Assembly: GCF_004193775.1 (NCBI RefSeq)
Contig: NC_041010.1
Coordinates: forward strand, 44,505,562-44,569,561
Source: Glycine soja
Lineage: Eukaryota > Streptophyta > Magnoliopsida > Fabales > Fabaceae
Reading direction: 5' to 3'
Length of the DNA stretch: 64,000 nt
Within the stretch, counting starts at the first letter, position 1, and each line of letters opens with the position of its first letter. Shown here piece after piece: positions 35,381-47,072 of the stretch. A program made the translations under genes and the position numbers. The notes under the pieces are model-generated. The model was not told where the DNA came from, searched no databases, and saw only the letters and a program-made list of their open reading frames with translations.

Positions 35381-38205
35381 TAATTAACTAGTCTTTAATT
35401 TGCTTCGTCTTCTTCCTAGCTAGATAGCTAATTAGATCTTCTTCTAGTTAAAAAACCTTAAATTCTATGCCATGTGATTGGAAGGAACACAGAGAAATTA
35501 AGGGTAATTCCGCAGGCCGAGACAAGAAGGGTTTTGTACTTGGGTCAACTGCTACTACATGTGTTCCAGTTATGTTAACTCTTAGAATTATTCCTTCTCC
35601 TTTTTCTTTAAGGTGGTCTATTCTATTTCTAGTTTACACACACACTCTCTATCAATTAAATACACGTGCATTGTCCCACAAGTGTTTTTCAAGGAAATCT
35701 GTCTCAATTGGCGGGGAGAGGAATGGAATTATAGTTTGCCCTCAAGTTGTATGGATACCATATTTCAAGGAATTAAGAAAACATTGTTAAACAGAACAAG
35801 TAAAAATGTAGAATATTTAAATGAGTTTCTCTTTTTTACTTGACTTTAATTAGTCAAGATCAAATATAATTTTCAGATATAGAAAACTTTATACAAAAAT
35901 AATATATTAAGAATTTTAAAACAGTTTCTACCTTTTATGTTCAATATTTTTATTTTAAAAATATGTTATATACATTTATAAAAGTATCCATATTTAATCT
36001 TACTTTAATAAGATTGTAAAACAATGGATATATTTTTTCATGATTTATTCTGTAAACTACATTTTATAAAAGAATTTTTGTAGTTAATACATCCCTCCTG
36101 AAACCATACATATATGAGGTCACAGAATCAAGGTGTAATTAAGTTTAAAGAAAATTATTTTGTGGAATTAATTATTATTAAACTGTCAAATTATAGAAGT
36201 GAATGGTGCGTGTGTAAATATTAATGCTTAATATTACTCTTTGTAAAAAAAAAATGTTCTTATGTGTAGTATACACAAAGAGTGCACATTTGGCAATCTA
36301 GTTGCTTGGATTTCCATTAATTCCTTTTCTTTATGAATTTTGTTTATATATTAGAATAGTCCTTATATTCTTATTAATAAAATTCCATTCAGTAATAATA
36401 ATTAAAAAAAAGTGCGCATTCACAGCAAATTATTCATAAACTTTTTTAAAATAAACTCATAAAATCTAAACACGTGATGATTATTCATATATAAGCAAAC
36501 TTAAATTAGCTTAAATTTATTTTCTTAATAAAATAAACAATTTTAATTAAATATTTAATGAGTCAAAACAAAATATTTTCATTTGCTTACATCCCTATTT
36601 ATACCTTAAAACTTTGGGGTAAGAATTACTTTTGCAATTTTTTCTAATAAAAATGAAGGAAAAAAAAATCAACAACATTTTGTTGCACCTTGCCCCTATT
36701 CTGTCCTCTTTTGTTCAGTAAATCTTGTAATTTACTTGACTGAAATATTAAATTTATTAAACTTTCAATTACAGATCATACATAAATCCATCATGTATAG
36801 GAAATGTTTCGATCACCGACGACAGAACATAATATTAATTGACACAAAAGGCAGCGACAATCTACCCTTAACTTAAGTATATATTCTGCTAAACAGAATT
36901 GCTATAATGTAAGAAATCTTTGTAAATATGACATTATTAGTTAAATAAAATTTAAAACTGAACCCAAAAACTAAAGTAGAAAAACAAAAATATCACAATA
37001 TATAACCAAAATAGATTCTGTTGATTTTTGGGTGAATCTAGGGTGTCTATCGCCTGATAGTCAATAACTTATTTTTAAAAAAATATGAAAATCTATTTAA
37101 ACGATTAATTTCTCCCGATAAGAGTTTTTCATCGATGACACTACTATACAATAATCGGTGGCAGTAGAAGAAGAGCAAAACAACTAACCGCTTCTAACAA
37201 AAGAGTTGGCTATTGCATCTGCTAAACAATTTCAAGTATATCTGTATGTCAGTTGTAAATTGTTATTACTTGTATAAAGAATACAATAAAATTATAAATG
37301 ATTTTAAAATAAATGAACAGATCGATTATTTTTAAAATTTGTATAGTATAATATTAAGTAATAAATAAAAAGTGAAAAGATATAATTTTTATTGGTAAAA
37401 AATCTTTATACTTTTATAATAAAATATGTAACAAATATAATATATAAAAAAAGGGAATTATTTTTTCTAATACAATTATGAAGAGGGATGAGTTAGAAAA
37501 ATAACTGAATGAGATGTAATTAAAGTCTAAAGAAAAATTAGTGGTGAGGGCACATAAAAGAATCCATCGATGCCAAAATTGTCCCCGGAAGGCAAATTAG
37601 ATTAAAAAAGGTGGAAATTAAAATAGAAAAACAGCCATTCGAAACATGTCAATTGTCAAATCCTATTGCAACGCATGTGTGCACTTAGAACAAATCTGAA
37701 GAAAAGACATGAGAAGCCTACAATTATAATTGGAAAAATAGGTTATGTTAATCACAAATTATCATCATCGTAAATTTATTAATTTTTATTATGCATACCT
37801 TAAAATTTATATTAATAATAATTTCTTATTAATCTATAATACAAATATTTTATAATTATACTGATAATGTATAATCATTATAAAATCAATTATGGTCATA
37901 TTTTACAAAATTAGCTAAAAAAAACTAATTAAAAACTGAAAAATTAACTTTTTAAATTATAAATATTCAATAAAATTAATTTTTGAAATAATTGAAAAGT
38001 ATAAAATAATTAAAAAATAATAAAATTATGATTTATCTAAAAAAGATAAACAAAAAAATTAATAAATATATTAAACATAAAAAAATATAAAAAGTTAAAG
38101 ATGAGAAACTAACGTTTTTAAAAACGTTATTTCAATTAACATTTCAAAAAATATTAAAAATTACTCTAAAGTTATTAATAAAATTTATTTACCAAATAGT
38201 CAAAT

Positions 38206-38208
<3 letters not shown>
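35381..38208. other. WRKY upstream region and AT-rich intergenic DNA
   Basis: 35381-36000 is probably the WRKY promoter and leader (minus strand); no certain TATA position. The rest is A/T-rich, without gene or recognised repeat. Confidence 0.5.

Positions 38209-38267
<59 letters not shown>
38209..38267. repeat. (AT)n microsatellite
   Basis: About 58 bp of AT dinucleotides. A shorter one follows at about 38489-38509. Confidence 0.97.
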
Positions 38268-38268
<1 letters not shown>

Positions 38269-39660
38269 CCTTACCCCACATCTTTTTCGCACTTCCTAGC
38301 TTAGGAAAATTTATAAAATTCGTATTCCTCCTATTTAAATTAACAATGCAGAACGTATGTTTATTTTCTCCCTATTATTTTTTTTAAGAAAATAAAAATA
38401 TTAAACTATGACAATTAACTTATCATACATGATGATAGATTGTTATTAAATAATTATGTAAAATTATTTTATATGTCAAGACATTAATATATATATATAT
38501 ATATATATAGGAGAACATGATATATTTTTAGCTTTTTACAAAATTTTCTTTACTTTTATATTTAAAAATGCCAAGTATTTTTAGTTCATAACCAGACTTA
38601 AGCTACATTATTTTTGTTAATTAAATATAATTTTATAATGACTAAAAGAAATATCATATTTTCAAGAATGAAAATCTTAAACATAGGTAAAAGTTAGTGT
38701 GAAATTTATATAGAATATCTACAATACTATTTTTTTCCCTTTGTGATGTTGTGGATTAACATTAAGTTCCTCTTCCAATTAATGTAAACATGAAGCCTGC
38801 AAGATTAAATATCAGTACTCGGTTATTTCATGATATTAACTATCTTAATTCATACCCTCCGAATTGACAAATAGTTGATATGGATGGACATGATACATAA
38901 TATATTTCGAAAAGTTACTTTTCCTCTCTCTAACAATAGAGGTGAGAGAAATATCAATCTTTTTGGTCTTACAAATTGGAAACAAACAAACTCTCCCAGA
39001 AGTTGATGAAGATACGTTTTAAAAAAGCGTTATCCACATAGTGGTCCCCCGTACATCTATGGTCTCACATTTATGCATTACTTGTTGCCTTCAACTTTCT
39101 CTCTATCTCTTTCAATCTCTCTATGTCTCCTCATGGATCTTTTATCACTGTTTAGTCTAATAACATCTATTTATTATCCAGAGGGTATGTATATATATGA
39201 TAATATCTTCAAAAAAAATTGAGAAACACTGCCATTTTAGATTAGCTGGTAATAAAAAAAAATACAAACATGTGCAGCTATGTGTTTATTATTTTGCAAC
39301 CTCTGTCTTTTCCTTCTTCATTACCCATTTGAGTTTTTTCTTACTTGCACTTTGGCAAATATATGTTCTCATTTATAGTTTCAGACACATGCATGTATAT
39401 TGTTCGAATACATGTACAATGTGTTAGAAATTGTATATAGGTTTAGAAATTTATTTTAGTATTATTTGAAAAATATTATGCTGAAATTGATATTGGCTAC
39501 ATTATTTATGTATTTTATTAATATTATCTTCTATCTACTGAAAAATTCTACTCATATGTATCATGTGAATTATTGCTCTCTTTAATTACTATTTTATTTT
39601 TATTTTTAGTTAGTATCATGTATTTACCTTAGTTTTCTATTCAAGAATTATTTGTATATT
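38268..39660. other. AT-rich intergenic DNA
   Basis: Nothing gene-like seen. There is a pyrimidine-rich stretch near 39095-39125. Confidence 0.5.
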
Positions 39661-39665
39661 ATGTT

Positions 39666-40387
39666 TTGTATAGTTTGCAAAATAGTTTTCGAATTGTCCA
39701 AAATTGTGGGTGGTATGATATTGTAAATTCACATAAATATATAGGGTTAATTACACTTATTTCTTCCTTAGTTTTAGATTTTTATTTAATTTTTTTAATA
39801 TTATCTTTTACTCAGATGTATTATGTGAAGACAATCCTACTGATATCTAACTTATATATTATCTAATTATATAATGTGACGTATCTTACATTGTCATATT
39901 AGAAAATCTAATTTAATTTTTTATTTTTTTTAATTAAAATTTAAGGATCTTTTTGTAAACCTAATATTTTTTAAAAGTGTAATGTTTTATTAAAAGTGTA
40001 ATGTTTTAGTCCTAATTTTCTTAATTCAATCTCTAATTTTTTAATACCTCATTTTCTAATCCTGAAACTCGTAGCTTTCACTCTCTTCTTATTATGTGAC
40101 CAGTATTGAATTAATCAAATATAATAAAATATTATCTAATCAATTGTAATTAAATATTATCTAATCAATTTAAAATTTATCTAAGCAAATAAAATGTTCT
40201 AAATTTAGCTAGAAGAATGAAAGCAACGAGTTTCATGATTAGAAAATTAGGGATTGAATTGGTATATTATTTTTGCATAGTTTGCAAATAGTTTTTGAAT
40301 TATCCAAAATTGCGGGTGGTATGAGATTATAAATTCACATAAATATATAGGCTTAATTACGCCTATTTCTTCCTTTGTTTTAAATTA
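39666..40387. repeat. Direct repeat of about 110 bp enclosing a foldback
   Basis: 39666-39778 and 40271-40387 are similar copies: TAGTTTGCAAA, GAATT.TCCAAAATTG, GGGTGGTATGA, AAATTCACATAAATATATAG, then TTAATTAC.C.TATTTCTTCC. Between them, 40021-40092 and 40213-40260 are inverted copies of each other: ATTTTCTAATC.TGAAACTCG, then T.GCTTTCA. The left arm has an extra insert of about 14 bp. An 18-bp unit (AAAAGTGTAATGTTTTA) is also doubled at 39974-40008. This is probably a nested, old non-coding element. Class unknown. Confidence 0.75.
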
Positions 40388-42470
40388 CGTGCATTTTGCC
40401 TCTTAAGCATTTTTTTATGCATTTTGCTTTCTATTTTCAAAATTTTGTCAATTTTGTTCATCCGTTAGTTGATTATACATTGTCATCAATTGACTCTAAT
40501 GTAGCAATGTTAACTGCTGTTAATTTGGTGCTTTGATGCTAATGTGGACAATCGACATGGTGCTCCAATGCTAACATAATAATACACATGGCACTATCAT
40601 TGACCATTGGCAGTGACATTGATGTTCATAGTTATCATTCAACGTTTAGTTAAATTTATTTATCTCTATAAATAAATAATTTCAAAGTTAGTTTTATGTT
40701 TGATTATATAAATTACTCGAGGTCAAGTTCTATAAGCTTGACATTAAGAAAACATAAATATCTCGTATGCCTGAGTACAATATAAACAAAAGTATTAATT
40801 TTAGGCACACAAAAAAAATTACTTCGTAAATTTTAATTTCTCTTAAAAAATAGCATGATCTAATTTTTATGTTCACTATTTATTTTACTTTCACCATCAA
40901 AAAAATATTATTTTACTTTATTTCTTCTCTTTATTTTATTTCATTTTTTTGACAAGTAATTATCTATTAAGTAGTTAATAAACTTAAAAATACTTTAAAA
41001 ATATATTTAATAAATTAAAATAATCAAGTTAAAAACGAGTAACAAGCTAAACTTAAACATTTTCGTTTTTATAATTTCGTTTATGTAAATTAATTGAACT
41101 TAAACATAATATTTTACAAGTGAAACTTGAATATTAAATACTCAACCTTGTTCAAATCATTTACGCCATAGTGATAGATGCAGTCACTCAAGTTTGAGGG
41201 TTCAGTCTGGTTTGTACGGATGGACAACCGTGATCCGTTGGCACAAAGAGGCCTACCTGGATAGTCAACGATGGTTAAGGGCTTCATTTCTCTCAATAAT
41301 GCTTCTTTATTGATAAAAAGAGAAAAAGGAAATATTTTTTCATTTTTTAATTTATATTCAATTTTTGTCTTTCTTTTATCATTTTCTCACCATTTAGAAA
41401 ATAAAAAAATACCACTGAACACGTAGATTAATTGGTGCTAGATTGTTTAAATTTAATTTGTAGTTTTGATCCAATAATGATTCTATTTGATTTGTGCCTA
41501 AATGTCTCTCATAGACTATATGTGTGATATATTACCCAAGAGAAAAATCAAAGAATAGGTGTCAAGTGACACTAAATAAATAAAATAAAAATGCTTGTCA
41601 ATTTAAGGTAATCAAACATTCTAAAATTTGGCCAAACAGACTAGAACAACAAAATATACCCTAGGAAGAAAATAGGAATGGAAAGAATAAAGTATACCGA
41701 CAAGCTCACAAAACTCATGATTTCTAAATATGAAGTTCAAAAGTGTAATAAATAATACTCCAAAAGCAGGGTTGCGAATTGAACTTTTGAAGCAATTTGA
41801 GTGAATGAAATAAAGAGGTGGAGATCATGATGAGGATGCAAAGCAGTGTATATATGAGCTGAATTCCATGCAGCAATTATGGCTCTTGGATCAATTCCAA
41901 AATCTAATGATGGTAGAGTGAAGCATCAGATGTACGATGGGTCCCATTGTCTCGAACCTTTTGTACCCTTCACTTTATAAGTTTCTTTCGTTCTCACATC
42001 TCATTTATTTCACCTCCCCTCGGTGGGTTAGGTTTGCAATGGAGATGGAATGGAATGTCTTTCAACGGGTGAAACTTGGTAATCTTTACCAAACTTTGCT
42101 TTGTCTGTCGATCGTCACTTAATTGTAGTAGGAGTATTATTTTAATCAATATGCGGGTATATAGTTTTTTTATCCCCAAGACTTGAAGACTAATTTTAGT
42201 TTCCAAAGTCCATATATAAATGTCTTAAGGCTTTTCATCCTTGGACTTCTTATACTATTCCATGGGCTGCTAAACACCCTTATTTCTGTACCAACATTTA
42301 ATAAATAAATAGAAGGACATGAAAATATCATATTTTATTAAATGTTCATAAAAAAAATATTTTACACTAAAACTATATAAATGAAATTTGTGTTTTTATT
42401 ATTAAAGTAATTTATACTAATTTTGATAAATATTTTTGAAGTGTTGTTAGACGTTAAATTTTTTGTTTAG
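40388..42470. other. Intergenic DNA with repetitive character
   Basis: 40388-40640 has the flavour of a dispersed repeat (CATTTTGCTTTCTATTTTCA; ATCCGTTAGTTGATTATACA), but its borders were not found. A GC-richer patch at 41160-41290 carries a 60-codon minus-strand frame (KPLTIVDYPGRPLCANGSRL...) that I do not recognise. No gene supported. Confidence 0.4.
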
Positions 42471-42474
42471 GTTG

Positions 42475-42848
42475 GGATCCAGGGGCTGAAGCTGCCCACG
42501 ACCAGGAACGCGCACATGCTGAACACGCGCGTGGACAAGCTGCATACGAAAGTTCTGTTCATGCAAGAGTTGGGGTTTTTGTACGAGAAAGCACTCAGAG
42601 CTTGTGCTAGGTTACCCGCAATTTTCGGATATGACGTGGAGAACAATCTGTGGCCCAAGTTTGTGTATCTTGTGAAGGAAATGGAGAGAGATTTGGAGGA
42701 GCTGAATAGGTTTCCTCAATACTTTGGGTTCAGTTTGAAGGAGAGGATTGTGCCAAGGCACTTGCATTTGAAGGAGAGGGGTGTTAGGATTCCCTTAAAC
42801 AGAATGTTGATGTGGGGTAATGAAAAGTTCTACGCCAAGTGGAAGTAA
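42475..42848 (+). pseudogene. mTERF-family protein, C-terminal fragment
   Basis: An open frame of about 124 residues ends at TAA 42846-42848. It includes FLYEKALRACARLPAIFGYD, NNLWPKFVYL, RFPQYFGFSLKERIVPRHLH and a terminal WGNEKFYAKWK. These are mTERF helical repeats (the L-x-x-x-P-x-(Y/F)F-x-(F/Y)S-L-x-x-R-I-x-P-R motif) of the organelle gene-expression family. The full protein would have several hundred residues. Upstream there is only AT-rich DNA, and directly before GTT GGG sits TTTTTTGTTTAG, which resembles an intron acceptor and contains an in-frame TAG. Either this is a truncated duplicate, or it is the last exon of a gene whose other exons I cannot find. I favour truncation. The fragment itself has no stops, so truncation would be recent. 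Confidence 0.7.
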
Positions 42849-43980
42849 TAGTCAAGTGGGTATATTTGCTCACACATAAAACCATACAACAACACATTTT
42901 TAGTTTGTGTACCTGTACAAGGTTTAATTGATCTTTTAGTGTGTATATGTTGTCTCACCTTAAATTGTAGTCACTGTGTATACAGATGTTTTAGTCATGA
43001 GCAATTTTTTTTTTATTTTATATATTTCAGTCTCTGTTATTAGTTTTTTATGTCACAAAATGATGTATAAAAATTACAAATACAATAAATATTCGTATGA
43101 GAACTACAACATTAAATTTTTAGGTATAGAAATCTAAATGCAAAGTGTGAACAAGTATAATTTAGGGTTAAATGATTAATTGATTTTTACAGTACCAACA
43201 CCTCTTAAAATATGAGAAGCTAACATATTAACAAGAGGATCTGTTGAGATATACTTTTATCAACATACTGTTTAACATATTTTTATATTTTTATCATAAT
43301 GTGCGTAAATAGAAATGCTCAACATATGTGGTAATAAGATGCAATCCTCATTAGTTGCACAAGACTATTATAGCTGCATTTGCGTAAATAAATAAGGGGC
43401 AGTAAGGCGCATAATTGACAACACACCTTCATGACTTCAATCAACCCACATTACACCCAGCTGCGAACATATAATCTAGGGTCATGCACTACCAAAGGCA
43501 CCATACTATAAGAAACTATAACATATTTTCTATAAATTAAACTAATACAGGAGTGATACACCATTATAATACATTAACGAGACATTTAATTCATATGACA
43601 TCAAACTCCCAATTTGAGGAGCAACAATAATATAACAATTTTTATTAGCTCAACTTACCAAAAAGAAAGTGACTAGACGGGGAAAAAACCTTCAGTAAAA
43701 ATCTAACCCAAGTCTTCAGCTCTTGCTAGAGATCTATCTTTTACTCTTCTTGAAATGAAAAATATTTATAGGCTATTTCAACAAGTGATATGGGACTAGA
43801 ATTCATTAAATACGTCAATTCTATTCTGTAAGGACCATATTAAACAAATTATCCCAGTAAAAAGAAATAACAGGATCATCCTGCATCCAACTGCTGCTTG
43901 AAAACTGCTTCCATCACAACTAAAGAACATTCAACATCTTGACTCAGATTCAAGACTTGACCAAACCATAGTCATACTTA
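42849..43980. other. Intergenic DNA
   Basis: A/T-rich, no gene seen. The rightmost part (about 43900-44166) may be the 3' UTR of the minus-strand ribosomal protein gene. Confidence 0.5.
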
Positions 43981-44166
43981 TCATAAAATGTATACTTTAT
44001 TCATAGTATAGATTGCAAATGCATCTGAAACACAAAATCACAGCTACCAAAGTACATACAACCTGATTCGAGCATTGGAAAGAATGTGTCAACTGCAGTG
44101 GCCACATGCAAATTATAAAATAACTGCAACTTATGTCGGCCCTTTTTTGTGTGAAATGCAACTTTC

Positions 44167-45293
44167 TCATAGACCCCTGCCACATTGCAATAGAATATGC
44201 AAAAAGTCAGAACAAATAGAAGCAACATACAATCTTATAAAATGTGAACATCACAGACCAAAGGGGGTAAGCGTTTAAGCAAAGGGAATAAGTGGAATAG
44301 AATCCCCTGGCTAGGATGATATAATAAGCCTTTGATTCAATTCAAACTTTAGTTTTTACTAATTCTCACAATTAAGCATCCAAAGCATAAAAACCGGCAA
44401 ATCTCCATAAAAGTGGAACAAGATAGACCATTACTTCCAAACTTGAAATTAACAAGTGAACAGATCCCAAGTTAATATCTTCAAGGTTAAAGATTGCAGG
44501 CTAAATTGATATCTTGGCGCATAATTATTTCACTTCAGCAATAAAACCACATACCAGTATGTTCACAGTGTCGGCTAGATAGAGAAAATAAGCCCACAAG
44601 AAATACGGTAAAATTCATCTTATTTTGAGTTTTTTTTTATGAAAAGATAAAGTGATTATATAGTAAAATAAGGCTCTAAATAATCTTTATTTTTTTGCAA
44701 GGCTTATGTGTGTGTGTGTGTGTGTGTGTGTGGTGTGTCCTAGTGTCCCATATTTGGGACATTAGCCATGCTGGAGTGTCTGTGTCAAAATCTATGCTTC
44801 GTAGCTTAAATAATTCATGCTATTGCAGGATATTCTTGGGAATTTAGCTCACATCATGTATTTAAAGTATTACTTGGATAAAAAAATGTGATGTAGAATC
44901 AAGGTGCATATTTTTCTAATGTTCTAAAGGAGAAAATTTGGTCTTTTACATGAGTGCTAAATACCTGACTTTCTTGATCATAATGGCCTTAAGTTTCCTA
45001 GCAAGATCTTCAGATCGAATCTTCCGCTCCAAGTTCTTTTGGGCTAAAACACGCTTCTCAGAGTTTTTGATATGGAATCTTTGCTCTTGCTTTATCATCC
45101 TCTCAATCCCACTTGATTGCATCTTACGCTGCATCAATCCCAATGCTGCTTCCAAGTTCCCACCTATGACCTTCACTCTTATGCCTCTGCATTGCTGAAG
45201 CTTCTGCATTTGATGATGGCCATTATTGAAGGGTTCAGGCGTGAAACCTGAATGTCTGAATAATCTTGATAAACGCCTTGCAACTGAGTTCAT
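44167..45293 (-). CDS. bS21-family organellar ribosomal protein, spliced
   Basis: The minus-strand coding exon 45293-44965 encodes MNSVARRLSRLFRHS, then CRGIRVKVIGGNLEAALGLM, QRKMQSSGIERMIK, RRH-type FHIKNSEKRVLAQKNLERK and LARKLKAIMIKKVR. Reading through gives YLALM*, but AG/GTATTT at 44965/44964 is a donor. The acceptor at 44178-44177 (TGGCAG) gives a 10-nt coding exon (44176-44167) that finishes R-G-L-stop, as in related plant S21 proteins. Total 112 residues. The basic N-terminus lacking acidic residues suggests a mitochondrial (or plastid) targeting peptide. A 5' UTR exon at about 46070-46200 appears joined across an intron from 46068 (CCGAG/GTAAAT) to 45296 (CCCTAG), three bases before the ATG. 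Structural protein of the small subunit; intact. Confidence 0.85.
44706..44732. repeat. (TG)n microsatellite in the S21 gene intron
   Basis: About 27 bp of TG repeats between the two coding exons, followed by GGTGTGTC. Confidence 0.95.
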
Positions 45294-46068
45294 ATCTAGG
45301 GGAGATGAATGTGCTTACTACTATTCCTTTTATGAGCACTAGTAAAAAGCAAAAGAGAGAGAGAGAAAAAAAAATCTAGTTATATTGCTCTTGAAATAGT
45401 ATCATGCATAAAAATGGAGGGTCAATCATAGTTTTATGTTTTATAAATTTATTGGAACTTTCATATGAATTAGTTTTGGGGGATTTGGTAAGTTGTTTAG
45501 GTAATATTAGGGTAGATTTAGAACTGGAGTATTATTCGGATATTATATAGATTCAAAAGAACCTAGACAATGGCTTACTTCTCAATCAAATATGCTTATC
45601 AAAGGGTCTGCTATCTGTTAAACAAAATAGAACATATATATTTCACAATTTTCCTTATTGAATATTATTTCAGGTATTGTAACTTTTTCCTGGTACACAA
45701 CAGAGTTTTCACCTAGTGATTCGATATGACTATAACCTATACCCCCTCCCCCCTTTTTCAAGAAAATGTAGATGAAAATAGAAAAAACTCCAGGCTAAAA
45801 CCTAGAGTTTCAGTATAGCAATTTACAAAAATCAAAACTATCATGATCATGCTAAAACGGATTGCTCCAACTCAAACATCTGCTTAAACCAGAATTTACT
45901 AATCAAACCAGAACCACTAATTTTGTAGTTTTCATACCAAGCAGTTCTTGGCTCGAAACTGAATTACAGATCAATAGTCTCATTGCAGTGAATGATATTC
46001 ACTCTAACATTTTAGAAAGGAAAGAAAGGAACTGAAGAGCGAAACTGAAAAGGTCGAAGAATTTACCT

Positions 46069-46208
46069 CGGCTCGCGTCGTCGGAGGAAGTCGCGTCGCG
46101 TTGCGGCAGATAGGGCTTCAAAGTCGAAACAGAGAAACGACGGCGTATAGGAATAAGGGTCACCTTATGAAACCTGAAGACTGATGATGAGTAAGGAGTC
46201 CGTTTCAA
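46069..46208 (-). promoter_or_regulatory. Probable 5' UTR exon of the S21-family gene
   Basis: A GC-rich patch (GACGCGAGCCGAG on the minus strand) ends at a clean donor GTAAAT (46068 leftwards). It contains an upstream ATG (46208, MKRTPYSSSVFRFHK...), which would be an out-of-CDS uORF if transcribed. The exact transcription start is unknown. Confidence 0.5.
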
Positions 46209-46209
46209 G

Positions 46210-47072
46210 TAGGGGTGAATATATTTTTACTATTTAACATATAATATTTTTCGTTTTAGTTTTTATTAAAAAAATAATTTATGTTTACTATTAAAAAAAT
46301 TATATAATTTTAATGAGAAATGAAAATCACATCAATTTTATTAAATATAAGGGTTAATTTTTTTTTAAAAAAAAGAATATATAAATTGTATTTTGTTTGC
46401 ATCAAGAATATCATTTCACTTACAATAGGATAGTATTAATAAAATAAAATAAAATAAACTTATGATAGAAGAGTAATTTGTTCAAGATTAAATATTAGCA
46501 AAATTGATATTATTTCTTTACAAAATTATATTTATACATATAATCAAGAATCAAATTCCTATTAACATGTTTAATGAATCTTATTATTTATCAATTGTGT
46601 TGTAATTTGTTCGTAAAAAAACATATAAAATTAAAACCAATTTAATCATTGGTTTGGTTTTTCATTAATTCCTTTTAACTAATCGATATTCTTACTCATG
46701 ATTAAGACATTAGTGTAAAATTAAACTTGAATGTAAGACAGTTTTCCAATTGTAGTAGGAAAAAGACTTAAATCAATCTACTTTAAGCTTTCATGTTAAA
46801 TTTTAAATTACACAAGGCTTTGCTAAACTGTTCTTGACATTTTAATTTTAATAAACTACAGCTTAAAACTGGGATGCAATATTCACGGTACTGGTAATAT
46901 TTTCCTCCATTTAAGATTGCATCTCATTAACTAAAATAACTAGTGTATAGTATGGAACATAATTACAAATACATGACAATCTACAAATTCTGAGCCAAAA
47001 GTTACAAGTCTGTATTCCGGATTGTGCAGCATTCTATAAATCTTTTAGAAGGAGAAGGTTTTGTTGTCTCTT
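46210..47072. other. Intergenic DNA
   Basis: A/T-rich with no gene. 46900-47072 probably holds the PPR gene 3' UTR. Confidence 0.5.

Noticed and set aside
41114..41296. 60-codon minus-strand frame in a GC-richer patch
   Set aside because: Reads somewhat like protein but I recognise no family and see no exon structure.
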